DNA of 64,000 nt from Tachypleus tridentatus. Taxonomy: Eukaryota > Arthropoda > Merostomata > Xiphosura > Limulidae. The stretch lies in NCBI RefSeq assembly GCF_004210375.1, contig NC_134837.1, positions 154,979,310 through 155,043,309 on the forward strand. Direction: 5' to 3'. Shown piece after piece: positions 27,001 through 42,000 of the stretch. The notes below the pieces were generated by a model. That model searched no databases and was not told the origin of the DNA. It saw only the letters and a program-made list of their open reading frames with translations. The position numbers and the translations under genes are program-made. How positions within the stretch are numbered: the first letter of the stretch is position 1; every line of letters starts with the position of its first letter.

Positions 27001-30000
27001 ATGAAATTATCAGTTTTGGTTTGAGAACAAAGTCACATTGGACTACCTTCTGTGTCCACCGCGTGGAATTGCGATTCGGATTTCATCTTTTGAAAGTTTT
27101 TAGACTTATCGCCGCCATTGTAGGGGACTGTTGTCACTAATTACTGGTAGTTTCAGAGTTTTGCTGACGTTTTCCAAGTACAATAATATAATAATGGTAA
27201 TTATTTACACTGTTTAAATATAAATAGAAAATTGCAGAAAATGAGATCAGGCTGATTTCGGAATTACATTGTGAAGAAATTACAAAAAATACAATTTCTT
27301 TCGTACTTTCCGTAGAATTCGTATTTCGTCTGAAAACCCTCCCTGAAAGTTTTATTACCAAAACAACATACTTCAAAGCCTGGCATTGTTTCGTTTTCTG
27401 CAATACACATGTCGTATGCAATGCACTCTTCAAAAAGGCAACATATTTTAAAGCCTGACCTTGTTTACTCTAAGCAGAGATACGATGTGAAACATCTTTT
27501 GTACAAATATATGTCTTTGACCATTGGTCAAACATTGCTAATTAGTAATAATAATTATATAATTTCGAGAAAACAGTTTATAGGATTATGCATATTAAAC
27601 TGGAAATATTATAATTTTACATTTTTTAGCAAGTTCGTTCTGTAGCGTAACCAGCATCAAATGTATATGGATGCACACATGAGAAGTCCTGGTGACGATG
27701 GAAGGGTCTTGGAGGCAAGTTGTTATAACTAGTGATATACTGAAATAAAATGTGTGTGAAAGAAAGGGAAGAAACATTACTTTTATATTTATACATTAAA
27801 TATATATTAGGGATTTAAAAAACTGTGAAAATGATGTTTCCTTGAGCATACAAGTATACATGATAGCTACGCCATTGGCACCCATACAGAGACGCTACAT
27901 CTTGATGTTTGTTTTAGCAAACTGGATTGTAGTTTATGGAGTTCTTCGTTTGGAATTTATGACTGATACCAACAATTATTTGCCAAAATCTTAAAAAAAA
28001 ACATGCAAAAGTAGAAAATGTAACACCTTTTTTCAGCTAGGCAGATCTTAAAATTGAAATCTCTAAAACCGTAAATCTGATTCAGTTGAATAAGCTCAGA
28101 TATTGAGCTATGAGTTCGTAAGAAGAGTAGCAGTCAGCCTCCTAATTTGCTTCAACAAAGCCCTTGTAGCGAAGGGTGGTGCTGGCTGTCTGCCATCCTT
28201 CTAATATATAGCTCAAAATTAGGGACAGCCAAACGTGAACCTTTGGGGTCGTTTACCTGACCGTTTAGTTCATGCACGTGTGCAAAAAATGCCGATCAGG
28301 TTAAATTCCAATTCAACTTCCTCTTCTAATTACCCTGGTAGATCGTATTTATGCAATGTACGTAAAAAGTATTGTAAAACCTTATTTATTTACATCTATA
28401 GAAAACTTAGAGTGTTTTTATGAAAGGCTGCATTTACTACATATGGTGAGAATATTTGCTTTTGTAACTATACAAATCAGAAACTTTTAGTGTAATCGAA
28501 ATTAATACCATCGGAAAACCACATTAAAATGGAGGCAGACGATAACTGATTTATCTTAGGTTTAGGATGAATAAATATGATATGGATTTGTAGCTATGAC
28601 ATAGAAAAGGTTAGGGTTAAGAAATTTCCTAAACTTAACCGGGGATTTTTGTACTGTTAGTTAAACTGCGATAATGGTTGTTATGCATAAGTATAGGTTT
28701 AATAGACATGTTTAACCATACATTTCATTATCGGGTAATAATGTATTTCATTCATATAATTAGATAGACAGGGAAGTGAAATGTTTCCAAATTTCTTCTG
28801 GAAATCTATATTTGTGTATACCATTCAGAAATTGTTACAGTGAATTTAAAACTTGGAAATTTTGTTTTATCTTTCGATCGTGGCCTGGTAGTTAGGAGCT
28901 TGTTTCTTTGTTTTAATTTCACGCAAAGCTACACGAGAGCTATCTGCGCTAGTTGACCCTAATTTAGCAGTGTAAGACTAGAGGGAAGACAGATAGTCAT
29001 CATCACTCACCAGCAACTCGCAATATGGATGTCGCGTGGTTTGAACATGCTCATCCTTTCAATTGTGTGAGCATTATGATGTGAAGACCAATCGTATTTT
29101 TCATAGGTAAAGAGTAATCTAAGAGTTGGCGGCTAGTGGTGTTAACTAGCTGCCTTCCTTCTAATCTATAATTTTTAAATTAGAGACATGTAGTGGAGAT
29201 AGCTGTCGAATAGCTTTGCGCGAAATTCAACAACAAATTCTACTAATCGAATTCTAATTACGTTCGTTGGATCAAGTCATATTTTACTAGTCATTCTGAA
29301 AACATCGCGAATAAATCTTGCAGGTTTTTTTAAGAAGAGCTTTTTACAATGCACTCAAGAGCGCCAGTCAGTTTAAATAACATGAGCAGTACATTTCAAA
29401 ACATCCTGTTCACCTGTGCGTTTGGCTGGTCATCGTGCTAGAAAAAAGTGGAAATAAAAACATTTGCACTGCAAATAAATGCGATGAGCACATTTTGTGA
29501 TAATTAACAGTAAAATTGGATGTTAAGCTTGGAAAAATAATTATTGTAAGATGAGGTTTTAGAACTAAGAATTTTTCAGTCTTTGATATCAGTTTCAAAA
29601 GTCAGTATCATCATAACGTACATTTTACGTTCTCTGTTTGATATCTCAATTTTGTCCATTTTTTGTCTCATTTTAGTTAAGTTATTGAATATAAATTGAT
29701 AGTTTCGTTATCGTTACCAAATACGTTAAACATTATCCACTTTACACCATTGAAACTAGTTTAGTTTTGTTTGCCTTTAACTTTATTCATTATGATAGAG
29801 GACTGCTTCGTTGTATAGAAAACTTCATTAAGAAAAACTAAGCGATATTAATATTGCATTTATATTATATTATTATTCTTTACGAGAAAAATTTTCTAAT
29901 TTGCCTTAAGTTATTTTTAAGAACATACACCGGAAATAAAAGACCCGTATCGTAACCTTCCCAGGCAATTTTATAACTGTTCTACTAATTTTTATATATT

Positions 30001-33000
30001 TCATTCCTGATGTGTAACCAAAACTTGTTTAGCTACCTAGCATAGCTTGAAGAAAGAAACAAATGTAAGTTTTTGTTATTAATCACTCAAAGAAGGCATG
30101 AATTTTTTATTTACTTCTCTTTAATCAAGTAGTTCCAGTAAAAATGTGATTATATACTTTAACGTAACTGTATACAGTATTGCGTATATAAAGACACCAC
30201 TAGTACCGGCCTAAAGCCAACATTTGATTTTTCATGGTCTGATCATCACATGTTCTTTGTGTGGTTCACTCACACTCTGCGTATTCCATGTGTGATTTTT
30301 ATCTTTTGTTCAAGCAACGTGTAAAACAGAACTTTAAGAGACTAACTTTGTCGGTACACCGTCTTAAAGACTTTATTACTTAGTAGTGAAGTCGAATGGC
30401 CGCAAAATGAAACGTTTTATCAGCTTGATCACTAATTTTCTTAGTTTTTGTAAAATCAAACGACAGCGATCTTCCTACAGGCTACGATTCAGATCGCTTA
30501 GATCCCCAAATTAGATTAGCTGTTTTACTAAAACAAATAAATCACAGCTTCAGATGAGAACTTCTTCAGTTTAAAACGACAAGAAAAATCCATGTTGCTA
30601 TTTGAAACACCTTGTTTATTCTCCCTTATTAAGCCTTTAGTTAATCTACAGTTTCAAAATCATTATATTTTTTCTTGCATCATAAAACGCAGATTGAGCG
30701 GCATTTTCAGACTCTCATCAGGAAGTGTAATAGCTTCAAGCACAATCCGCAGTTTGATTATATCGCTTTGCACGAACACCAAAGTAGTTGTTGCTTGTTT
30801 TCTCATTCTTTCTTTGCTTGTTTGGTATTTCGTTTTTCGCAATGTATTTAAATTACTTTATACAAAGACCGAAACCAGATTCAAAGAACATAAAAAATCA
30901 CCTTCACACGTTTTCCAACACTGCAAGTCAAATAAACACAACATAACCATAGAAAACACTCAAATACTAAATATAGAAACAAACATAAACGTGTATATAG
31001 TCACATATTACTATAGCCATAGTAGCTGTAGTAGCAACGTTATTTGTGACTTCGTTTGTTTGTTTATGGCGAAACTACTAAGGCTATCAGACACCACCTC
31101 TAATTTTAAATTGCCGACCACGAGAAAGGCCACCAGCTGGCAGCACTCATCGCCAACTTTGAGCTTCTATTTATCAAAGAAAAATGAAATTAATCAGGAC
31201 ATTATAATACCTCCATGGCTGAAAACGAAGGTTTTGCGTCAAGTACCCAAACTACCACGCCGTACTAAGCCCTTTATGCGTGAGATTAGCACACAGAATT
31301 AATTGGTAACAATCATGCTCTCATAGTATTGTTGTTCGGTATGAAATCGTATAATCCAGAGGTATAAATTGATTTATTTGAGTTAACTAAGTACTCTAAT
31401 TGTGAGCATTCATTTATATAAAAGGCACTTGATAAATTTCACAGCTATCTACAGTTCTGTTTCTATAATACATTATTGGTATTTAGTAGCAATTAATATT
31501 TGACTAGTACGCTGTCATATGCTTAACAATACCTTGAACCTGTGACATCACTGCTGTAATGATATTTTAAGAGGTATCTGCGTCTAGGATAAATGAGAAA
31601 TATTTTCAAAAATAAGCCAATAGTTATTCATCAACTAGTCTGTTCTCAGACTTCGGTTCATCAAAAATGAGAATTACCTTTAACCATGGTAGCAAATGAT
31701 GTGTGTGGTGAGCTCTCTTTGAACCATCATTGATACAATACAAGTTGTGGGAACTCTGGACCACTTTTGTATTTGTAGGCTAGGTTTCCTCCTTGGCTAC
31801 TGAATCATTTTTGGGTCAGTGAACTATCCACCACCATCTACAACAACGACACAGGTTCAATTTATATTGTTCTATGGAACACTATTAGTGTTTTAGAATG
31901 CATGATAATTTATAGAGTAAAGTACTATCAAATAAAAACTTCATAAATCTCCCAGTGACACCTTAATATTACCTCATCAACCCATTAATTTAACGATATT
32001 TTTTTTGCTGCAGTTTGAAATGTGTGCACAAGTACGAATATTTCACGAAAAAGCCACTTTATAAGAGTTTCATAATCTGCTCAAAAGTGGCTGTTGCATT
32101 ACACACAAGATGGCATGGTGCAGCTTTCATGAAACCCACCCTAAATGCAAAAAATAGTCTGTATTCAGATCTGTTTTTACCATTAGCTCACTTGCCAGTA
32201 GCCAGATCTGAACCATGTGTGAGTAAACAGAAACGTTTCATTCCCTTATAGTCAAAACAAATTTGGCGTCCATTTTCTTCCATTGATTATCATTCTCTTA
32301 GAACCTGATTCATCAGAGCTGTAACTATATCTTTGGTCACTCAAGGAAGTCATGGTATGTATCCTGCTCATACATTCATCTGGTTTGATGTACACAGTGG
32401 CAACTTATATCAACAGCTTTCTGAGATCTTCTCACAGGTTAATATCCTGATTGTCGTTACAACATTCCATAATTTATCCCAAAGGCTCTGGAAGTCAGGC
32501 TCTGATACTCATTCTTCATGTCGGCAACCTTTCCATCCGTTACTTATGTTACACCTCAAAAATGGAAGAAGCCTTGGTTTTAGGGATATTAAACTCCACT
32601 AAACACAATCCAGGATTCAGATAGAAGTACTGCACCAGGCACTACTACACAAGCAATCAGTATTAAATAAGAATGTATTTATACTATTCTGTGAAACTAC
32701 TACTTATTATTTTAGAACACATTATAGGTATTATGAAATAAAAGAATACTTTCAAAATGCCTTCCATTAACTCCTTAATCTTAGCTCATTGATTTGTCAG
32801 AAAAAAAACATCCTTTTTACCATAGGATGCAATAAGGAAATAATTCATGATTTGAGCATTAAACGAACTATTACCAGTAGTTTAGTTATTGTTTACTTAC
32901 TTGATTCATAATTGGCTCACTAGTTTGGAAACTAAACATGTCAGACAGTTCATCATTAAAAAAGTGATGAGAGAATGGTGACTTTAAATCGTCAATCACA

Positions 33001-36000
33001 GATTTTTCATATACTTATAACATAAACTATACCACCTTACATCTTATGTTAGAATTTAATTTTGTATCTCTGTGTATGCTACTGTTTTACATTGGCATGC
33101 TTATTATTGATCTACTTTGAGCTTTGCTCTTCCATACCTCATCATTACAGTGAATTTCAAACAGGACAATCTTTGTATTCATTGGTTCAGATTTTGTGGC
33201 CACAAAGTCCGACTTATGAGGTTACGAACTAGCTAAGTTTTTGTGTTTCTTATTGACTAAATACCAAAACTGAGAATTCAAAGAGTTAGAACTATAATAG
33301 TCAACGCAAAGATACTGACATAAAAACACTCTTGTCTTCCTTGATCTTACCCCAGCAGCACAAAGCCAACTGTGAGGACACCTTCGGTGTGATCACGTTT
33401 TCTTTTTACAATGTTGTTAACCTACTAGGTGTGAAGTTCTCACCAGTATGCTGTAAAGACATCCCTCCATAGACAAACATCTGATATTTGAGTGAAAAAC
33501 TTGAATTGCTGATAATATTGGTCAACATAAGTTTAACGAACAGAAGCATTTGTCATGGTTCACCTAGTAATAAGGTTATTTGGTAATATATTTATAGAGC
33601 ACTCAAGGTATTGACTTTCATAAACAAGAACTCCTATGATTAGAACAATGTGTCAGTGATGTATAGAGTAGAGGTGTGGGTCATTGAATGGTTTCTTTTG
33701 AAAGATGATGCAAACACTGATACATTTCTTACGTATCGACTCCATTTGATTTGATTTTTAATGTGTCCTTCTCTGACACATTTTCTGAAACCAAACTATT
33801 CCGTTTTGAACACTAATTCTAAAAATAATACTATATTTGTTTTGACATTTGGTAAAGTCGATCTTTGTAAGTATAACGATATTAAGTGAAAATCACTTTT
33901 TGATATTTATTTAAATTGAACAATGTTAATTACGTATAAATGTGACTCTGAAAACTGAATCTTGTATTAGAGACAAAAATTCTTAATCTAACACTTTCGT
34001 AGAAAACAGAGAAACTTAGGATGAATTGAAACTTCTTGGCTCGTTACTATTAATAACGCCCCAAACGAGTGTTTTCTGTCGCTTTATATTTGTTACAACC
34101 AGATATTTTATAACTGTTTGCACTTTCAATCAACTTAATTTCTGATGAAACTTTGTAGAATGGACCTGAAGACGAAAGGTGGAAGACTTTTGAAACGTCG
34201 TCCTCTACACTCGTGTCTCCACAACAGGCAGTTGCCGTCCATCCTGCAAAGTTTCATCATGAATACTCTGCCTAAACAATCTATCAAAGAAAAACTTAAT
34301 TTCTTTTGAACGTCATGAAATTATTAATTTTTGATATCAAACAGACAGTAAATATTGGAAGAATAAAGAAATGTTGGAAAGAAAGCCAACGCAAAAAAAA
34401 ATCTTTATACTAACACTGGTTTTCCAATATGCGGTTATAAGCTTTAATTAGGGCTCCACTATTGTGTTTTTTTCTTAATTTTTTATTTTAAGGTCCTAGC
34501 CTCTTTTTCTATTACGATATTTTTAGTTGTTTTTTTTGCTGAAATTCCTCGTGAAATACTTAAGACAGCTTTCCCTCTATGGTACGCATCTCAGTAATTC
34601 TGTTCATTTTTCTATGTGATTGGGTGTGTTCCTTCTCTTTCCAAAGTTTGGGAAGTGATGGCTCGTTAATCACAAAACTTCAGTAGATCTACAGAAATCG
34701 AAACAACTACATTCAACCCGGGAGAGAGGGTAATTTATATGATGACAAATTTCTTTCGCTGTATAATCTATAAGTTAGAAGTGCCTTAATTTCTGCACTT
34801 TTTTCCCCTCTTTTTTTTCCCAGTCAGGGAATGAGTTATGCTTGTAGATGGTTTGAAAAGAAAAACCGGATAAGTGTTGATTCACGACCGATAGATGGTT
34901 ATAGGTGGAAAATTAATGAATGAGATGGAAGAGCTAGACACTTTAGTTCACAGCTCAGAAGTTTTTATCGTCTAGCGTATTTTATAGTGATAAATTATAT
35001 GTGTGTTTGTGTATGTATTTTGTGATAGCATTGCTATATATAACAGAGAATGATTCTAGAAAAACCAAGCTGTTCTAAGTGTTTGTGCATTATCGTACTT
35101 TCATACTAAGCGGTTCATACTAAAATTGCATTGAAATTCCGGAAAGATGTTTATTATTAATGCTCAGCTAAATCGAATAATAATAGTTTGAACGAATAGC
35201 TCAGTTTTTGAATAATGTATAAAAACAGTATTGTAAATAGTGTAACAGAACTCGAATTATACTATATGATATAAACTTTACCTCGTTAAACTGTCAAAAG
35301 AAATAGATATTTTAACGAACTTATATTTCTGGTAATAAACTTAAAACTGTATAGTCATTTTTTTATGTAAATGGAGCACATGATATGCACTGAAATGTAT
35401 TGATAAAGAATTATTTGATACATGCAATAAGTACTTCATACAAGCTACAAGTGAGAATTATGCTACTTAAACAGCAATAACCCCTACAAACAACAACTTG
35501 TCTAAATCTGGTTAATACAACTCTACAGTTACTAGTGGTAGATAGTAACATGAGTAACGTCCATGGTTCTCGTCTTTGGTGTACTCTATAATCTTCATCA
35601 TAGTTATTCCAGTCACTGTTTGATTTGAACCTTCTACCTCTTTCCCTTCCAAAGAAAGGCTGTCCAGAAGCATTGCTCTTCATGATTATCTTTTCCAGTG
35701 GGTTGTCGTCTTACATTTGAGTTGCTTCAAATATCTTTCTGATATTTTCTGTACACTTAATGTTATGTTATTCTTTAGGTTAGGGCAATTTTGGAATGTG
35801 ATTAATCATACCGCTTTTGAAATTAATATCTAGACTGTTGTTCTTTTCCTCTGTAAACTTGGACCCTAAATATTTAAGTGTCCACTTCTACAAGAACTTT
35901 TAGTTCACAATAAATGACCTCCCCCCAGTGGCACAGCGGAATATCTGTGGACCTGAAACGCTAGAATAAGGGTATCAGTACTCGTGACGGACAGAGCACC

Positions 36001-39000
36001 GATAACTCATTGTGTATCTTTGTGTTTAATTACAAACAAATATAATAAATAAACCTGAAATGTTCTTTTATTCAGTTATTAAGATACTGATCTTTTTTTA
36101 AGTAAGGAAAAACTCCTGGTATCTCCTTTGTTTTGGCTTCTCGATTTACCAGCTGTTAGAGACTTATTTTCAGTATTACAAGCCCATGTCTTCAGCTTTC
36201 CACACGTTTGTCATATATTGCTCCCATAAGAAATCCTGATATAAAAATATCACTGTAAACGCTGGTGGTAGAACAAATCGTCTGGAACTCGCGTGAATTT
36301 TGGAGCTAGTTAGACATTGTAAACCACAAATTTACCCAGTGGGCTATTTGTACTCTTCCCACCACCGATACTGAAACCTGATGTCTAGTGTTATAAGTCC
36401 ACTGACACACTACTGAGCTACTGGAAACTTCGTTATAAAGAGCAGAAGTTTCATAATAGGATTAAAGTTACTGCTCTAACCTACAAAACATAAGAAGAGA
36501 GATCCTCTAATTTCTTTGATTTTAAATCAAAATCAACAGTCTCTATGTCTTCCAGTGTCTTTTACGCAAACTTATTTTATTTTTGCATTTTGTTCTATTC
36601 TGTTTTAGGTTTCCTTTCTCAAGAAATAAATTTAAATAGCCCTTTGACTATTTCTTCAAATAGATTTTGTTAATAATTATGCTTTATGATAATTCCACTA
36701 CCATGTTCTTTTTAAAACTTCTGCTACTTACTGTTGTTATTTTTTTTCACAGAACTACACATATGGGACATATTAACATTAACAGTTTCATTATATCTAT
36801 CATCAATTTATCTATGATCGTTTTGTGTACTCTGTTTCACTTTCTTTTTACACTTAAATTTTGAAACGTCTTTCTTACGTAACTTGTCTTTTCTATTTAC
36901 TTAACTAAAAAAAAATAATAATTGTAGGTTGCTTTTAATTTGGTATTCTCAACATGAGTCGTACTTTATAAAACGCATGGACTAAATAACCAAGCAGCAG
37001 GCCTCACAGAGTTTGAACAAACCGTCTCGGAGTTTAAACTGTTGATCATAGTGTTAAGAAGCTCGATAAATAGTTAGCAGCATCGGTCCTATACAATTAA
37101 CCTCAATAATAAGACTATCTGTTACACTTCTCACAGTGTGGTTTCATGGTAGCTCGTCCTTTGGATTTTCAGATATTAATATTGATGTTCTCAGTGGTTT
37201 AGCGGTAAGTCTTGTAAGGCTAAAAACCAGGTTTTCTTACCGTTGGTGGGCGCATAAAAATAACTTGTTGTATAGCTTTGTTTTTAACAAAAACAAATTA
37301 ATTCCTTGTATAATAACTATTGTACTACACAACCTATTACTTGATATTTTCACAGTTTTAGGCTATTATGAATGGGTGAAGGTTTACGAATATATGCGAT
37401 ATAAATTAGTCAAAAAAATCGTTCGTTTTGTATTATTTTTGTTTTTCCTCTCTATGCATTATAAAGTGGGCAAATAAATTCCTCATAAAGAAAAGACTTA
37501 AGTCACCACTTGTCTGTTTGATTTGTGATCTAAATCTAACAACTACTGTCCCGATATTATAAACTGTTATTAGATATTTTGCAAGTGAAATTAATGAGTT
37601 CTTCATTAAACTGTGCTAGTATGGTTCGAATGATTGACTTAATAAACCGCAGTGCATTTTATTTTCAAGGTATTCTATAAATTCATAACAAAATCTTATA
37701 ATTTGAGATTTTATAAACATATTCAATATTCTACACTTTCTTCAGTGTGCAATAGTTTTTTATTGTGTTGCAATATCTTTTATTTGCGTATATGCACGTT
37801 TAAGGAAATATCATGCAACGATTTTTAAGCTCATTAATAAGTGTTAATAACAACCATCAATCAAAAAACACATCGTGGAAGTCATCATCTTTAGAGAAGT
37901 TAATAGAGTTATTCAAGCATTCTATTTATTATTCGTAAAATCTTTCTCGCTGAAAACATTACATAAGAGTTTACGTCAGTAGTCTAGTGTATATTCAAAA
38001 GATATGCTACACAACCTAATTTTAATCAAGCAACCATACAAAACAGTTATAATCGTTTGTTATTAAGCACAAAACTACACAAAGGACTCTCTGTGCTCTG
38101 CCCACCACGGGTATCGAAACCCGGTTTTTAGCATTCTAAGTACGCTGTGTTAATGGGGAGGCCCATAAAAAAGAAACGACAGGTTTGGGATCCAAAATAT
38201 CAGAAATTTCTCTTTAGAATTTTTTAACCTTTTTCGAGTGTGGTTTTTCATATTTTCAGTGAAGTAATTACAAGAAATCATAAAATTATTTTGAGTTTTA
38301 CGCGAATGAAAAACTGGGCAGTGGTTAAGTAAAACTGGTTCAAATAATACGTTAAATTTTACGTTACAATACTTGCCAGAACCATAACTTTCACACCACA
38401 ATACTTGCCAGAACCATAACTTTCACACCACAGTACTTGCTAAAACAAAATAACGTTAACTTTTTTATCATAGTACTTGCCGGGACACAAATTTTAACGT
38501 ATGCTTCTTACATAAATGAACAAAAAGGTAAAATGTGTGTGTGTTTTTTATGTAGAAGTGAGCAAACAAAAACGCATCTAAACTCCATTATATGACCTTC
38601 AGCACAAGATCTGGTCATATATTTACAACAGATGCGTGCACACTTTTCATAACTGTCAACTAAGGTAAACTACCCTCATATGAGAATAGTAGTTTGAGAA
38701 AAATATAGGGTTATCCTACGTCTTGAAGAAGATTATCTGTCTCCTAGCCTTAATGACAACTTGCTTCCTAAGGAAAGAGCTATTTCCCCTTGCAATGAAC
38801 AGTACTCTGTTTTATTGTCATGTGTTTATTGAGAGGACCAACCTCCATTTCATGAATGAAGTAGGCACTTCACACGTGACATTGCCTCACGAGCTTAGAC
38901 TCGTGTATGAGGTACAGACCGCCTGCACATTGAAATAACAGTTTTCGCCCATTCAATATTTCTCCGGTTGCTGATGTTTGGAGTGGACCGGAAAAGTATG

Positions 39001-42000
39001 TCAAGGGCGTTTCAGACGGCACTCAACATTAAGGTCTAAAGACATAGACCACAGCTGAGCAACTGTGTACTTAATGGTTCCACAGTGACATTTCAGAAAG
39101 TAATTACAAAGATTACCACAAGAGCTATGTTTCACGAGCCTCAGACAGGATGTTTTAAATGTACAGTGTTCTGGGGTGGGGTGATTTTGCTTGTGAATTT
39201 GGGATGTTATTTTAAAATTTTTCGTATTGAAGTTCCCTGGAATTCAATTACATTCAATTTTCTAATTGATGTCAGGGATGCCCTTAAACATTATTTAAAG
39301 TAGCCATCGTGAAGTGTTGAACCCAACTTGAACACACAAAAAACATAGATCTACATATAACATAACTCTCACCGCATCGTTATAAATCACAGTTTATCGT
39401 ACATAGAATTGTACATGCGATGTCAGTCCAACAGTCTATTTCTGTATTCTAAACTACTGGTCAAGAATGATCATTTCTAAATGATCTATTTTGTCATTCA
39501 TTTATTGTTTTGTTTTTTTTTTTAATTTCGCGCAAAGCTACTCGAGGGCTATTTGCGCTAGCCGATCCTAATTTTGTAGTGTAAGACTAAAGGGAAGGTA
39601 GCTAGTCATCATCACCCACCACCAACTCTTTGGTTACTCATTTACCAACGAATAGTAGGATTGATCGTCACATTATAACGCCCCCACGGCTGAAAGGGCG
39701 AGCATGTTTGGTGCGACCGGGATTCGAACCCGCGACCTTTGGATTACGAGTCGAACGCCTTAACACACTTGGCCATGCCGGGCCTATTCATTTTTTAAAA
39801 TAAAAATACAGAAACTCTAGGGCAAAACGACAACTAAACTAATAACAATTTAAAAAGAAACTGATTAGAAATTTATGCAGTTAAAGTTTTGTTAAATGCA
39901 TTTACAGAAATAAGGCGATCTTAGTAATTGATTAGTAATTGTTGTTTCTCTTTTTTTCTTTTTTCAAACGAAATTTACTTATACCACGTTACTTAAGAAG
40001 TACCTTAAACCTGTCACGGTGACACAAAGAAAAAAATTCTCTTTTTTGGTACAAACATTTCGTCAGCTTCGTATTCTTACAGGGACCACATTTTTAGACT
40101 GTAGATAGCTGTGAACATATCGGAACATAAATAAAGAAATATCTCAAGCAAAATACTGTTCACTCACATGAGTGCAGCTGCAAGGCATGAAACAAGTTCT
40201 TGAAATGTTACCATAGGTTTTAACTTCTGTGAAATAATATTCATCCTTATTCCATATAAAAGATGTCTGATTTAAACCTCCCGTGGTTATAGTATTCGTA
40301 CAAAACACCTTTCGGTGCCGTTAGGTTAGTTTCTGTTTTGTAGATTTGGTCGCAACTGTTCTTAATGTTTTTTTGTTTTATTTTAATAACTGTGTAGCAG
40401 TTTAATGCCTCCTCACGATCATATGTTGATAACCATCCAAATACAGAACATTAAACGACATCAATACTTCAGAGAACACACAAAACTAATTTCTCAAAGG
40501 TTCCAAATTTTGTAAAATCCAGAAATTTCAAAAATAAACTTTTCAGTTAATTTGAATATAAAAACATTTTTAAGAAATATTGCTAATAAAGAAAAACAAA
40601 ATTCACTGTATAATAACGAATTTAGCAATACGAGCTTCACTGTTTAGTTTATATTTCACGATAAAGCAACTGAAGTTATCCGCTGCCACTCTTAATTTTT
40701 AAATGATGTCCGAGGTAAGGCAACCGGTTAAACGTTTGCCGCCAACTTTTGAGTCACTCTCTTACTAATGAATAGTAGGATTAACTGTTGCATTGTAAAG
40801 CCTCCAAGGCTGAAAAACCGCATCGAATTTCGATCTTACAAAGCGCAGATTGCGAGTCAAACATCCTAATCACCAGGCTGTTATGTGCTCCATAATTATA
40901 TTTCATATGCTGTTATTTATTTTTATAATAGAATAAAGAATAAACCTTAAAGGAGGTAACATAGCCTGTCGGTTGAAGTGGTTGCTTGTTTGAGCCCCGT
41001 CACCAAACATGTTCGTCTTTTCAGTCGTGGGGGCGTTATATGTGACGGTCAATCTCGTTATATTCACAATAACACATCTAATGTTGCGAAAGGAAACAAG
41101 AACGTGGAGATTTCCCTAGGGCACTTGAAGAATTGTTCAAAAACTAAGGCCATATATTTAACAGCAGACCTTCCAGTATATTAACTTTGCTTTTTTTATC
41201 TATATTATTTCCAAACCCAGTTTAAATAATCCATATATTAAAATGTTTATTTGTGTTGTCATTAAACGCAAAGGTATCGAAGCCCGATTTTTAATGTTAT
41301 AAGCCTTCAGACTTACCTCTGAACCACTGGAAGGGCACATTAAAAGGAGAGTTATTGTTCTTTCACATTTCCCCCGACATGAAGAACTGTATCTAATTAA
41401 GGAATAATTTTCAAATATTCACTTACCTAACTATGACTTATAACAAGGGTTAACTTGTAGACTGAGCTTTTTTTGCCTTCGATTTGATATAAATATCCGA
41501 AACTTTAATTTTCACCAGTATTTAACTTAAAAATATATCGACATATGTCTATAAAATTCATTGATCCATTTTTAATCGCTATACGTATAAAATAATGCAA
41601 TTTTCTGATCACAAACACTTTTTGCCATAATCATGTTAGAAACAGAGAAAGCGAAGAAATAGAAAGGGGCACGACGTTGGCCACGTGACGTCTTTATTTA
41701 CTATAAATATTAATATAATGTTCTTACATATTAGCTAATGAAAACAAGTAGCAGGTAAAATTACCCTTCACTAATTATATTACTCGTTGTATTTCTTTCT
41801 CTTTTCTTTTCCTGCGAAACAGTTCTCTCGGCTTTTCCTTACTTCTTTTAACTAGGTAGCTGGAAATTAATTTATTAAAATATGTTAATCTGGTTCATCA
41901 GTTTGCACGTTCAAAGTTGGCCAGGTAGTAGCGAAACTAAGACCTAAGTCCCTATAAAGCTTACATAAAAGCCATTTTGTTAACTGTTTTCAGAAATTGG

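Noticed and set aside
30592..31302. 236-codon open frame as a protein-coding gene
   Set aside because: Its parts are a Penelope-like endonuclease fragment and an old SINE joined by unrelated sequence. It has no coherent domain structure.
35411..35683. 90-codon minus-strand frame starting MKSNASGQPFFGRERGRR
   Set aside because: The first 45 residues look protein-like and could be a retroelement gag remnant, but I could not match a motif, and the rest looks random. Too weak to annotate.
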